Source: Magnetaquicoccus sp039908525 (GTDB taxonomy: Bacteria; Pseudomonadota; Magnetococcia; Magnetococcales; Magnetaquicoccaceae). Taken from it: a DNA stretch of 64,000 nt. Each line of letters starts with the position of its first letter. The first letter of the stretch is position 1. Location of the stretch: positions 1 through 64,000 of the forward strand of contig JAMOAY010000024.1 in NCBI GenBank assembly GCA_039908525.1, in the 5' to 3' direction. The notes beneath the pieces were generated by a model. The model worked only from the letters and a program-made list of their open reading frames with translations. It did not search any database and was not told the origin of the DNA. Below are positions 31,434-39,632 of the stretch, in pieces. The position numbers and the translations under genes were made by a program.

Positions 31434-31769
31434 TCAGACGCAACCGGTCGGCTTGGGCAGACCGGCGATCTTGCAGGCCTGCTTGGCCGGACCACCGGGA
31501 TAGAGATCGTAGAGGTACTTGGTGTTCCCCTTGTCTTTTCCCAGCTTCTTGCCGATCGCCTTGGTCAGGATGCGGATCATGGGGGCGATTTTGTACTCGT
31601 CGTAGTACTCGCGCAGGAAGTTCACCACCTCCCAGTGCGACTCTGTCATGTCCACCGACTCGGTCTCGGCAAGATGCTTGGCGACGGGCTCGCTCCAGTC
31701 GGAAAGGTTGATCAGGTAGCCATCTTCATCGGTTTCGTAAGTCTGGCCATTCAGTTCAAAACTCGGCAT
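31434..31769 (-). CDS. dsrC: DsrC sulfur carrier protein
   Basis: 111 residues. The C-terminal arm ends CKIAGLPKPTGCV, i.e. C99 and C110 ten residues apart, with the last Cys penultimate. Both cysteines present distinguishes true DsrC from TusE, which keeps only one. DsrC carries sulfur as a trisulfide/persulfide for reverse dissimilatory sulfite reductase or related systems, and the DsrMK complex next door is its redox partner. FELNGQTYETDEDGYL and ESHWEVVNFLREYYDEY are family blocks. GGAGGAG precedes ATG 31769. First gene of the dsrC-dsrM-dsrK transcript. Confidence 0.95.
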   Translation of the reverse strand: MPSFELNGQTYETDEDGYLINLSDWSEPVAKHLAETESVDMTESHWEVVNFLREYYDEYKIAPMIRILTKAIGKKLGKDKGNTKYLYDLYPGGPAKQACKIAGLPKPTGCV

Positions 31770-31985
31770 AACGGCTTCTCCTCCAGGTTTCAGTATTGAT
31801 TTTAAAAAACAATCGACTTGCTTGGCAGCCGAAGGGCATCAGGCGGCAGCGGGAACATTAGCATATCATGATTTTCTACCAGGGCAAGAGTTTCCCGTCC
31901 TGTTGTGCGACAATTTTTCCGTCTGCTCCCGGTGTCGATTTTCGTTGGGCAGGGGCGGTTTTGGCGCCTCATTTATATCCTGAAC

Positions 31986-32014
31986 TTGACATTGCGCTCA
32001 AGGAATTTCACAAT
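31986..32014 (+). promoter_or_regulatory. Candidate promoter of the ferredoxin-purDE operon
   Basis: TTGACA (31986-31991), 17-base spacer, CACAAT (32009-32014). The -35 is perfect and the -10 has four of six. It lies about 58 bases before the ferredoxin ATG. The rest of the 302-base gap 31770-32071 holds the divergent dsrC leader; I see no gene there. Confidence 0.6.
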
Positions 32015-32071
32015 GCGCCCCCAGGTGCCGTTCAACAGGAGTCCAGTCAACCATGGGAGTCAACAGTACAG

Positions 32072-32380
32072 ATGAAACCAGCACATCATTTTCTGGTCTG
32101 CATGAATCAGCGCCCGGAGGGACATCCCCGGGGCTCGTGCGGGGCGTCGGGGGCGCGGTCGTTGTTCGATGCGCTGCTGATGGAGGTGGAGCAGCGGGGT
32201 CTGTTTGCGGAGGTGCTGGTGACGGCGACCTTCTGCATGGGGCCCTGTGATCAGGGACCGACGGTGGTGGTCTATCCGGAAGGGGTATGGTATGGCCGGG
32301 TGACGGCGGCCGATGCCGCAGAGTTGCTGACCAGCCATCTGGAAAAGCGGGGTCCTGTCGAGCGGTTGTTGTTGCAGTGA
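32072..32380 (+). CDS. Thioredoxin-like [2Fe-2S] ferredoxin
   Basis: 102 residues. Cysteines C10, C23, C55 and C59 (HFLVCMNQRPEGHPRGSCG, then TFCMGPCDQGPTVVVYPEGVWYG) match the thioredoxin-fold 2Fe-2S ferredoxins related to the C-terminal part of NuoE. ATG 32072 is chosen from homology; GGGAGT lies upstream. The open frame before it is not conserved-looking. Its stop overlaps the purD GTG start by four bases (GTGA), so it is coupled to purD. Electron partner unknown. Confidence 0.88.
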   Translation: MKPAHHFLVCMNQRPEGHPRGSCGASGARSLFDALLMEVEQRGLFAEVLVTATFCMGPCDQGPTVVVYPEGVWYGRVTAADAAELLTSHLEKRGPVERLLLQ

Positions 32381-33660
32381 ACATTCTATTGGTCGGTGGC
32401 GGCGGTCGGGAGCATGCCCTGGCCTGGAAAATGGCCCAATCCCCCACGGTCAGCAAGCTCTATTGCGCCCCTGGCAATGGGGGCATCGGGGCGGTCGCGG
32501 AGTGTGTCTCCCTGCCGCTGGAGGCGGATGGGGAGGCGGTCCGGCAGTTTGTGGCCGCCCGGAAGATCGACCTGGTGGTGATCGGGCCGGAGGGGCCGCT
32601 GGTGGCGGGTTTGAGCGACCGTCTGCGGCAGGTGGGGGTGGCGGTTTTTGGCCCCTCCCAGGCGGCGGCGGCGATCGAGGGCTCCAAGGTGTTCATGAAA
32701 GCGCTGTGCGCCCGTCACCGCATCCCGACGGCTCCGTACCGGGTGTTCGAAGAGCCTGCCCAGGCCATGGCCTACATCCGCGCCCAGGGGACGCCCATCG
32801 TGGTCAAGGCCTCCGGATTGGCGGCCGGCAAGGGGGCCATCGTCTGCCATACCCTGGCCGAGGCCGAGGTGGCGCTGCAGCAGATCATGGTGGAGCGCCA
32901 CTTCGGTCAGGCGGGGGATGCGGTGGTGGTGGAGGGGTTTCTGCGCGGGGAGGAGCTCTCTTTCCTGGCCCTGGTGGACGGCGAAGAGATCCTGCCTCTG
33001 GCGGGTTGCCAGGACCACAAGGCGGTGGGCGATGGGGATGTGGGGGCCAACACCGGCGGCATGGGGGCCTACTCCCCCGCGCCTCTGTTGACCCCGGCGC
33101 TGCAGGAGCAGGTGATGGCGCAGGTGATGCGGCCGCTGGTGGCGGCCATGGCCGCCGAGGGGCGCCCTTATCGTGGGGTGTTGTATGCCGGCTTGATGAT
33201 CGAGGAGGGGCAGATCCAGGTTCTGGAGTTCAACGCCCGTTTCGGCGACCCGGAGACCCAGCCGCTGTTGATGCGCATGCGCTCCGATCTGGTGCCGCTG
33301 TTGTGGGCCTGTGCCAACGGATCGTTGCGCGGCATGCAGATCGATTGGGATCCCCGGCCGGCGTTGTGTGTCTGCATGGTGGCGGGGGGGTACCCAGGGG
33401 AGTATGCCCAGGGTGCCCGCATATCCGGCCTGGAGCATGCGGTCAACCAGACGGATGTGCAGGTTTTTCACGCGGGAACCCGGCGTCAGGGCGAGCAGCT
33501 GCTGACCGCCGGGGGGCGGGTCCTGGGGGTGACGGCCCTGGGTGACACGGTGGCCGATGCCCAGCATCGCGCCTATGCCGTGGCGCAGACCCTCCATTGG
33601 GAAGGTGTCTATTACCGTCGGGATATCGGTTACCGGGCAATCATGCGGGAGCAAACATGA
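32377..33660 (+). CDS. purD: Phosphoribosylamine-glycine ligase PurD
   Basis: 427 residues. ATP-grasp enzyme of step two of purine synthesis. NILLVGGGGREHALAWKM at the start, GPEGPLVAGLSD, AAAIEGSKVFMK, PIVVKASGLAAGKGAIV, GEELSFLALVDG, CQDHKAVGDGDVGANTGGMGAYSPAP and EFNARFGDPETQPLL are the canonical blocks. Starts at GTG 32377 overlapping the ferredoxin stop, and its own TGA overlaps the purE ATG. Length is normal. Confidence 0.97.
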   Translation: MNILLVGGGGREHALAWKMAQSPTVSKLYCAPGNGGIGAVAECVSLPLEADGEAVRQFVAARKIDLVVIGPEGPLVAGLSDRLRQVGVAVFGPSQAAAAIEGSKVFMKALCARHRIPTAPYRVFEEPAQAMAYIRAQGTPIVVKASGLAAGKGAIVCHTLAEAEVALQQIMVERHFGQAGDAVVVEGFLRGEELSFLALVDGEEILPLAGCQDHKAVGDGDVGANTGGMGAYSPAPLLTPALQEQVMAQVMRPLVAAMAAEGRPYRGVLYAGLMIEEGQIQVLEFNARFGDPETQPLLMRMRSDLVPLLWACANGSLRGMQIDWDPRPALCVCMVAGGYPGEYAQGARISGLEHAVNQTDVQVFHAGTRRQGEQLLTAGGRVLGVTALGDTVADAQHRAYAVAQTLHWEGVYYRRDIGYRAIMREQT

Positions 33661-34181
33661 ACAGCGATCTGCCAGTGGTGGGCATTGTGATGGGTTCCGA
33701 CTCGGATTGGGAGGTGATGCAGGAGGCGGCGGTGGTGTTGCGCCAGTTTGCCGTTCCTTTTGAGATGAGCGTCGCCTCGGCCCATCGTACCCCGGAGCGG
33801 ACCCATGCCTATGCCACCCGTGCCGCCCAGCGGGGGTTGCGGGTGTTGATTGCCGGGGCGGGGGCCGCCGCGCATCTGGCGGGGGTGGTGGCGGCCAACA
33901 CGGTGTTGCCGGTCATCGGCGTGCCTCTGGCGGCCACCGAGCTGCAGGGGATGGATGCCCTGCTGGCCACGGTGCAGATGCCGGGTGGCATTCCGGTGGC
34001 CACCATGGCCATCGGTCGAGCGGGGGCCCGCAACGCAGCGCTTTTTGCGGTGCGTCTGTTGGCCCTGCAGGATCCCTCCCTGGCCAAGCAGTTGGTTGCC
34101 TTCCAGCACGCCATGGCGCAATCGGTGGAGGCCAAGGATGCCGCCCTTCAGGAGCGGTTGGCGGCGTTTATGGGGGGGTGA
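33657..34181 (+). CDS. purE: N5-carboxyaminoimidazole ribonucleotide mutase PurE
   Basis: 174 residues. Class I PurE of purine synthesis. VVGIVMGSDSDWEVM (phosphate/substrate loop), SAHRTPERTHAY with the catalytic His, IAGAGAAAHLAGVVAANT and TVQMPGGIPVATMAIG are all present. ATG 33657 overlaps the purD stop (ATGA). No purK follows; the carboxylase partner must be elsewhere or the substrate forms spontaneously. Repeat copy 8 begins 25 bases after the stop. Confidence 0.97.
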   Translation: MNSDLPVVGIVMGSDSDWEVMQEAAVVLRQFAVPFEMSVASAHRTPERTHAYATRAAQRGLRVLIAGAGAAAHLAGVVAANTVLPVIGVPLAATELQGMDALLATVQMPGGIPVATMAIGRAGARNAALFAVRLLALQDPSLAKQLVAFQHAMAQSVEAKDAALQERLAAFMGG

Positions 34182-34205
34182 GCGGAGCAATCGCCGTGGG
34201 ATTGC

Positions 34206-34379
34206 GGGTCCAGGGGGGGCACCCCCCTGGCGGGAGTCCAGAGGGCAGCGCCCTCTGGCGGGTGCGGGGCAGAGCCCTGCTGGTCGGGCGCGTTTTCACA
34301 AAGCCAATTTTCGCAGAAAATTGGCGCAACGCGCCCCAAACGCCCCGCAGGGGCACTCCTGGAGGGCGGCAGCCCGACT
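34206..34379 (+). repeat. Long palindromic repeat, copy 8 (forward)
   Basis: Same module order as copy 1. Inner hairpin GCCAATTTTC-GCA-GAAAATTGGC at 34303-34325, enclosed by GGGCGCG/CGCGCCC. After it comes a core (34380-34524) with further inverted repeats: AGACATCGC (34381-34389) with GCGATGTCT (34514-34522), and TTCGGGTGGA (34403-34412) with TCCACCCGAA (34490-34499). The gap 34182-34725 holds copies 8 and 9 and this core; from 34577 to 34725 I see nothing. Confidence 0.85.
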
Positions 34380-34524
34380 CAGACATCGCGGCACAAAGGG
34401 TGTTCGGGTGGAATAAAGCGCGCTGGAAAAGCAAAAAAACCACGCACCCGCCCCGAAGTGCACGCAACCTCGAAGCGTGAACCATCGTATCCACCCGAAG
34501 CGTACAGTGCCTGGCGATGTCTTG

Positions 34525-34576
34525 GTCGGGCTGCCGCCCTCTGGACTCCCGCCAGGGGAGATAATCTCCGGGCCCC
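34525..34576 (-). repeat. Palindromic repeat, copy 9 (reverse, truncated)
   Basis: GTCGGGCTGCCGCCCTC at one end fused to CCAGGGGAGATAATCTCC at the other; the middle modules are deleted. It faces copy 8, closing a ~370-base nested inverted-repeat unit. Confidence 0.75.
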
Positions 34577-34725
34577 ATCCTCGTTGGCAAAAAGCAAAAA
34601 TGTGGGCGACGATGTGGGTGTATGGGTTGGGTGCAAACGATGCTGGTCACATAGGCCCGATATCGGCGTCTTCTCCAGCAGGTGCATTCTCAAAATGGTT
34701 ACCTGCTGGGTCACGACACTCAAAA

Positions 34726-35418
34726 CTACGGATACGATACATCCTGCTTTTGATAAACAGGTTCTTGGCATTTTCTTATGGATTGATGCAATTTTTTATG
34801 AACAAGAACGTCATCCATTGTTTTAAACAAGCGGCACGCCCATAATGCTTGCCGCTGGACTTTAAATGGATCCAGGATTGCTAAAATAGCAAAAGAATGG
34901 TCTCCTTTGTCATATTTTCTTTTGGATGTGCTCTTTGCTGCATTGTTCAAACCATCAAAAATGGACTTTTTTGGTGCAGCTTCGATTGGTTGGGTTTGCG
35001 GCAAGGAGTTTGTGTGAAATCCATTGCCAAAATACTCTGTCAGTGCATCCATGTCCGCCAAAAACCAAGTTTCCATGCAGTGGGTCATCAAGTGAACATG
35101 TTCATCACGAACCCCCTCTGGACGTTTCCAACCATCTCGGCTGTAAAGGAAATCCCAAGGATTGGTATTGTCAGGAACCGCATCTTCGCTGTCTACAAGC
35201 AACAATGGTATCGTCCCTTGCTCATGTGTTTTTGCTGCATACTCAAACCCTTTGAATGCCTGGTCCCTTGAGCCACACCGCGCAATTTCGAAATTGCCCT
35301 GATCAATGCCAGCTTTACTGATAAACAACTTGAATGATCTGCGCATTTCAATAGGCAAATTTTTTGATGGCTGTCCCCGTTCGCCCCCGCCTTCAATGAA
35401 AATATGGAATTTTACCAT
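34726..35418 (-). CDS. DUF4276 family protein, putative TOPRIM-like effector
   Basis: 230 residues. The beginning VKFHIFIEGGGERGQ and the block TIPLLLVDSEDAVPD, then DEHVHLMTHCMETWFLAD, are the DUF4276 pattern. An early Glu (E9) after a hydrophobic strand and an acidic DxED cluster (D76-D79) after another strand resemble a TOPRIM metal site; this is inference. The start at 35418 has GGGAGG six bases upstream and overlaps the AAA ATPase stop by seven bases, so the two are coupled. Base composition is AT-richer than neighbours, pointing to transfer. Function unknown; in this context I favour a nuclease-type partner of the ATPase. Confidence 0.8.
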   Translation of the reverse strand: MVKFHIFIEGGGERGQPSKNLPIEMRRSFKLFISKAGIDQGNFEIARCGSRDQAFKGFEYAAKTHEQGTIPLLLVDSEDAVPDNTNPWDFLYSRDGWKRPEGVRDEHVHLMTHCMETWFLADMDALTEYFGNGFHTNSLPQTQPIEAAPKKSIFDGLNNAAKSTSKRKYDKGDHSFAILAILDPFKVQRQALWACRLFKTMDDVLVHKKLHQSIRKCQEPVYQKQDVSYP

Positions 35419-36584
35419 CGTACACCTCCCACTCTACCATTCAACCAAGCATTTCCCAACCGATATTGGTCGATCCATACTGACAGATCCTCTTGACTGA
35501 GTCTTCGCATGATGGTCTGCATGTCCACTTTGTCGCAGACAATCACGGACTCGGGCATTTCGGTAAATTCATCCACCAAAATATCAGAATGCGTTGTTAC
35601 GATGAGTTGCATGCGTTTGGATGCAGTTATTAATAATTTTGCTATTGTTGGAATAATGTCGGGATGTAAGCCAACTTCCGGTTCCTCAATACATACCAAA
35701 GGAGGAGGATTTGGGTGACATAGAATCGCCAACAAACAGAGGTACCTGAGTGTGCCATCTGAAAGGCGCGTGGCTGGAATCTTCATGCCTTTCTCATGGA
35801 AAAACACCTGAACTTTTGCCCCTTCGATTTGCACATCAAAATCATCGATATCTGAACTCAAAACCTTAAGATTATCTAACAACTCTTTTTTTGAAGATGC
35901 TGATCCTTTAAGTTTGTTTATAACCATCGCCAGATTACTGAAATCCTCATCCATAAAATCGTTACGAGAAGCAGAATCCTGGAATCCGCGCGGAATCGTG
36001 AAACGTCCCAAGCTCCATTCTCGAAACATCTTTATTTTACTGTATTCCTCTCCAAGACGTGTCACCTCTGGAAAGCTGTCAACATCCTTTCTCTGAGAAA
36101 GAATGGATTGTGCCGGGTGAATTGTTTCCCGTTTCAATTCCCTGGGTTTTTTTTCTTTTGCATAATTTAGATAGGCGCGACCGCATTCAAACTTATAGTA
36201 GAAAACTGGTTTATCATGCCCACTGAACGGCGCTTCATTTTCAATTATTTCTCTATGAATCTCAAGACGATGAGCAGATTCTATAATGGAAATACAGTGA
36301 CGTAAAGACATGGATCTTCCGTCAGCCCTTTCAACCAAAACCTCGATAGATGCTTCCGAATTATCTCCACCACCTTTCCATAACCATTCAGCAATTCCGC
36401 CCGCATCCCTGATTGGCTTGTTTAGTTCTCTGGGAGCGGCCTGCAGCAAGCTGATTGCCTCCAAGAAATTGGATTTTCCAGAACCGTTCGCACCTATAAT
36501 GACATTGAGCGGAGATAAGGGTAATTCCTTCGTGTCCGGACCAAATGAAAGCAAATTGGCAATCTTTAAACACTTGACAAACAT
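35412..36584 (-). CDS. AAA family ATPase (AAA_21/OLD-like)
   Basis: 390 residues with an SMC/ABC-like ATPase head: Walker A GANGSGKSN (residues 31-39), a RloC/OLD-like variable middle, signature-like RLSDGTLRYL (about 270), Walker B LVCIEEPEVGLHPD (catalytic E300/E301) and the H-loop VTTHSDILVDE. No nuclease domain is fused. AGAGGAG lies before ATG 36584. Overlap with the DUF4276 gene gives a two-gene module; ATPase plus separate TOPRIM-type partner is the layout of PARIS and class 4 OLD defence systems, so antiphage defence is plausible but unproven. Codon use is AT-shifted. Confidence 0.88.
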   Translation of the reverse strand: MFVKCLKIANLLSFGPDTKELPLSPLNVIIGANGSGKSNFLEAISLLQAAPRELNKPIRDAGGIAEWLWKGGGDNSEASIEVLVERADGRSMSLRHCISIIESAHRLEIHREIIENEAPFSGHDKPVFYYKFECGRAYLNYAKEKKPRELKRETIHPAQSILSQRKDVDSFPEVTRLGEEYSKIKMFREWSLGRFTIPRGFQDSASRNDFMDEDFSNLAMVINKLKGSASSKKELLDNLKVLSSDIDDFDVQIEGAKVQVFFHEKGMKIPATRLSDGTLRYLCLLAILCHPNPPPLVCIEEPEVGLHPDIIPTIAKLLITASKRMQLIVTTHSDILVDEFTEMPESVIVCDKVDMQTIMRRLSQEDLSVWIDQYRLGNAWLNGRVGGVRW

Positions 36585-36732
36585 AACATCTCCTCTGGCT
36601 TGCTTGGGTTAAGACTCCTAGAGTGTATCATGAACGAAGGGATGGAAAACCCGGTTGCGTTTGTGTTGTCAGAAGCTTTTCACGACAAGCTGACGCGGTT
36701 TCTGCGTCGGCGCAGCACGCCTCGTGGGAACC

Positions 36733-36776
36733 GAAGGGTTGGGTTGGAGCGTCTTTTTGCGTCAATCCAACCCTTC
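36733..36776. other. Hairpin upstream of the AAA/DUF4276 operon
   Basis: GAAGGGTTGG (36733-36742) and CCAACCCTTC (36767-36776), ten perfect pairs; a competing eight-pair register uses GGGTTGGA and TCCAACCC. No T-run. It lies in the 428-base gap 36585-37012, which otherwise contains the operon leader and repeat copy 10. Role unknown; a terminator for fumarase read-through or a regulatory leader are both possible. Confidence 0.5.
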
Positions 36777-36841
36777 TGCCAACTGTCTTTATGAAAGCTG
36801 GCAAAATGCCAAGAGCATCTGTTCCTGATGCACGCTCGTCA

Positions 36842-36997
36842 GTCGGGCTGCCGCCCTCCAGGAGTCCGCCCCTGCGGGGAGGGTTTTGTGCGCGCGGCGC
36901 CGATTTGCTGCGCAAATCGGCTTCGGTAAAAGCGCGCACGACAAAGCAAGGGCTCCGCCCTTGCATCCGCCAGGGGAGATAATCTCCCCTGGACCCC
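36842..36997 (-). repeat. Long palindromic repeat, copy 10 (reverse)
   Basis: Full-length reverse copy with inner hairpin GCCGATTTGC-TGC-GCAAATCGGC (36899-36921) inside GTGCGCGC/GCGCGCAC. Flanking bases match copy 1 closely, but the stem differs and is compensated. It ends 15 bases before the fumarase stop. Confidence 0.85.
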
Positions 36998-37012
36998 ATA
37001 CGACTTTACCCG

Positions 37013-38629
37013 CTACAACCCCAACTCGGCGAAGAAATCATTCCCCTTGTCGTCAACGACGATGAAGGCCGGGAAATCCTTGACCTCAATGCGATACACC
37101 GCCTCCATGCCCAGATCCGGATGGTCGATCACCTCCACCTTGGTGATGCAATCCTGCGCCAGACGGGCCGCCCCACCCCCGATGGAACCCAGGTAAAACC
37201 CTCCGTTGGCCTTGCAGGCTTCGGTGACCGCTCGGTTGCGGTTGCCCTTGGCCAGCATGACATAAGAGCCCCCCTGCTTCTGGAAGGTATCCACATAGCC
37301 ATCCATACGCCCCGCCGTGGTGGGACCAAAGGAGCCGGAGGCATAACCCGGCGGGGTCTTGGCCGGCCCGGCATAATAGATGATATGGTCGCGGAAATAG
37401 TCCGGCATCCCTTCCCCCCGCGCCAACCGTTCCTGGGTGCGGGCGTGGGCCATGTCCCGGGCGACGACGATCGGACCGTTGAGCATGACCCGGGTTTTGA
37501 TGGGATAACGGCTCAACGCGGCGCGAATGGCGCTCATCGGCTGGCGCAGATCCAGCTGCACCACCTCACCCTGCAACACCTGTTCGGTCACCTCGGGCAG
37601 GTAGCGGGCCGGATCCCGCTCCAGACTCTCCAGCCACACCCCCTGACGGTCGATGCGGGCGCGGATGTTGCGGTCGGCGGAGCAGGAGACCCCGATGCCC
37701 ACCGGGCAGGAGGCCCCATGCCGGGGCAGGCGGATCACCCGCACATCGTGGACAAAATATTTGCCGCCAAACTGGGCGCCGATCCCCATCTCCCGGGTGA
37801 TCTGCAACACCTGCGCCTCCATCTCCCGATCCCGCAGCGCCCCACCCAGACCATCGCCGCGGGCGGGCAGACCATCCAGATAACGGGCCGAGGCCAGCTT
37901 GACCATCTTGAGATTCTGTTCCGGGGAGAGCCCCCCCACCACGATGGCCAAATGGTAGGGCGGGCAGGCCGCCGTGCCCAGGGTGGGCAGTTTCTCGCGC
38001 AGAAAGGCTTTCATGGCCGCAGGGTTGAGCAGTGCCTGGGTCTGCTGGAACAGATAGGTCTTGTTGGCCGATCCTCCCCCCTTGGCCAGAAACAGGAAAC
38101 GGTAGGCATCCCCCTCCACCGCCTCGATATCGATCTGGGCGGGCAGATTGGTGCCGGTGTTGCGCTCCTCGTAGAGGCCGAGAGGAGCCACCTGCGAATA
38201 GCGCAGATTGCCCTGGGTGTAGGCGTTGTAGATGCCTCGAGCCAGCGCCTCCCGGTCTCCCCCTCCGGTCCAGACCCGCTCCCCCTTTTTGGCCATGACG
38301 ATGGCGGTGCCGGTATCCTGGCAGCTGGGCAGGGTCATGCCGGCCGCGATGCAGGCATTCTTGATCAACTCCAGGGCCACGTAGCGGTCGTTGGCCGAGG
38401 CTTCCGGGTCATCCAGGATCTGCCGCAGCTGTTGCAGGTGGCCGGCGCGCAGCAGGTGGGCCACATCCCGCATCGCCGTCTCGGCCAACAGGGTCAGCAG
38501 GGCGGGATCCACCCGCAGCAGTTCATGGCCGGCAAAGGATCCGCGCTCGAACGACGGCTGGCTCAGCAACCGGTATTCGGTCTCGTCCGTGCCCAGATTC
38601 AGCGGTTCGCTGTAGTGAAATTCGCTCAT
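37013..38629 (-). CDS. fumA: Fumarate hydratase class I
   Basis: 538 residues, single-chain iron-sulfur fumarase with the alpha-type domain first (about 1-340) and the beta-type swivelling domain last. Cluster cysteines are probably in LPSCQDTGTAIV, in GTAACPPYHLAIVVGG and in VGIGVSCSADRN. KTPPGYASGSFGPTTAGRMDGYVD is the conserved C-terminal block. Start ATG 38629 follows GGAGAG by seven bases; the ORF is open further but without a site. Sequence supports fumarase over tartrate dehydratase, though substrate choice cannot be proved by eye. Confidence 0.93.
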   Translation of the reverse strand: MSEFHYSEPLNLGTDETEYRLLSQPSFERGSFAGHELLRVDPALLTLLAETAMRDVAHLLRAGHLQQLRQILDDPEASANDRYVALELIKNACIAAGMTLPSCQDTGTAIVMAKKGERVWTGGGDREALARGIYNAYTQGNLRYSQVAPLGLYEERNTGTNLPAQIDIEAVEGDAYRFLFLAKGGGSANKTYLFQQTQALLNPAAMKAFLREKLPTLGTAACPPYHLAIVVGGLSPEQNLKMVKLASARYLDGLPARGDGLGGALRDREMEAQVLQITREMGIGAQFGGKYFVHDVRVIRLPRHGASCPVGIGVSCSADRNIRARIDRQGVWLESLERDPARYLPEVTEQVLQGEVVQLDLRQPMSAIRAALSRYPIKTRVMLNGPIVVARDMAHARTQERLARGEGMPDYFRDHIIYYAGPAKTPPGYASGSFGPTTAGRMDGYVDTFQKQGGSYVMLAKGNRNRAVTEACKANGGFYLGSIGGGAARLAQDCITKVEVIDHPDLGMEAVYRIEVKDFPAFIVVDDKGNDFFAELGL

Positions 38630-38894
38630 GAAAGGCTCTCCTGGTCGGGGTTGTGGGGGTGCACCGGAGTGGTGGCGCCGGCTCCAATCTGAACCAGGCA
38701 CGGTGCGCAGTCAAGTTGCGACCACCCTCCATCATGAATCTTCGAATTCCGCAGATCGAAACCGCAACACGTTGCAGTTCTCCTTCACCGCCCGCTGCAA
38801 TACTTGTTGCCATCCAACACGGCGATGCGGGCGGCGGGCAAGGACATCTTCATGGAGAATGGCGAGTTCGCGTCAGGGTTTGAGGAGCATGGCT

Positions 38895-39314
38895 TCAATC
38901 CTTGTTGGAAATCAGGCGACCGACAAGGAGCTCATAACGGGGGAACTGGCTATCCGCGCTGACGATCTCGGCGTTATGATGGAGAGCCGTAGCAATGATG
39001 ATTCTGTCCAGCGGATCGCCATGGTGCAAGGGTAAGTCCGCTGCCTTGGCCGCAATCTCGGCATTGAGGGCAAGAATCTCGACCCCGGCCTCAACCGTTG
39101 CGGTATGAAGCCATTTTTGCAGAGGAAGATCGATTTCCACGCGACCACGGCGAATTTGCAGAACCGCCTCGTATGTGGAGATACTGGAAATGGCAATGCC
39201 TGCCCGGGTTTCCGCCAGCCGTCTGGTGACGACTGGCGCGAGCTGTCTGTCCTGCTTTACCCACCAGATCCAGATGTGGGTATCCAGCAGGATCAACCTG
39301 TCGGAGCCGATCAT
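38895..39314 (-). CDS. PIN-domain toxin (VapC-like)
   Basis: 139 residues. PIN ribonuclease with acidic residues in LILLDTHIWIWW (Asp), SISTYEAVL (Glu) and HGDPLDRIIIATA (Asp), then VSADSQFPRY. The ATG at 39314 overlaps the antitoxin stop (ATGA), the usual antitoxin-toxin coupling. An in-frame upstream start is possible but inside the antitoxin gene. The 265 bases between this gene's end and fumA (38630-38894) hold no clear gene. Confidence 0.9.
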   Translation of the reverse strand: MIGSDRLILLDTHIWIWWVKQDRQLAPVVTRRLAETRAGIAISSISTYEAVLQIRRGRVEIDLPLQKWLHTATVEAGVEILALNAEIAAKAADLPLHHGDPLDRIIIATALHHNAEIVSADSQFPRYELLVGRLISNKD

Positions 39315-39589
39315 TTGAATGCCTCGGGATCTCCCTCGATTTGCCGTGCCGTTCGTTCCAGCATGCCTTCCCACTCTTCCTCCGAAAAGAGAGGAGCGAC
39401 AATATCTCCAAGAATCCGCGTGCTGCCTTTGAGCTCTTCCGGGGGCTGGCGCCGTTTTGGAGGGGGGGCGTTTTCCAAGGTTTGTGGTGGCAACACCGTC
39501 ACGATGACCCGCGCCCTGTCCACATCGGGTGGTGTTCCCAGCCAGCGGAACTGACCGTGGTCGTAGATTGCCTCGTAGCTTTTCAACAT
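39311..39589 (-). CDS. Antitoxin partner of the PIN toxin
   Basis: 92 residues. MLKSYEAIYDHGQFRWLG with VIVTVLPP matches small antitoxins of the DUF104/AF2212-like or VapB-type group that precede PIN genes; the C-terminus (PLFSEEEWEGMLERTARQIEGDPE) is acidic and helical and probably wraps the toxin. GGAGAG lies before ATG 39589. Location ahead of and overlapping the PIN gene makes the role clear although the subfamily is not firmly named. Confidence 0.85.
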   Translation of the reverse strand: MLKSYEAIYDHGQFRWLGTPPDVDRARVIVTVLPPQTLENAPPPKRRQPPEELKGSTRILGDIVAPLFSEEEWEGMLERTARQIEGDPEAFK

Positions 39590-39632
39590 GACGTCTCTCC
39601 TTTATGTTGTGTCCATCCTTACTGGAAGGGCA

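Noticed and set aside
36585..37012. Retron-like non-coding RNA next to the AAA/DUF4276 genes
   Set aside because: There is a strong hairpin, but no reverse transcriptase gene anywhere in the window.
38700..38940. Short plus-strand frame (RAAGKDIFMENGEF...) between fumA and the PIN toxin
   Set aside because: No ribosome binding site, no recognisable family and it runs into the antisense of the PIN gene; perhaps a relic but not supportable.
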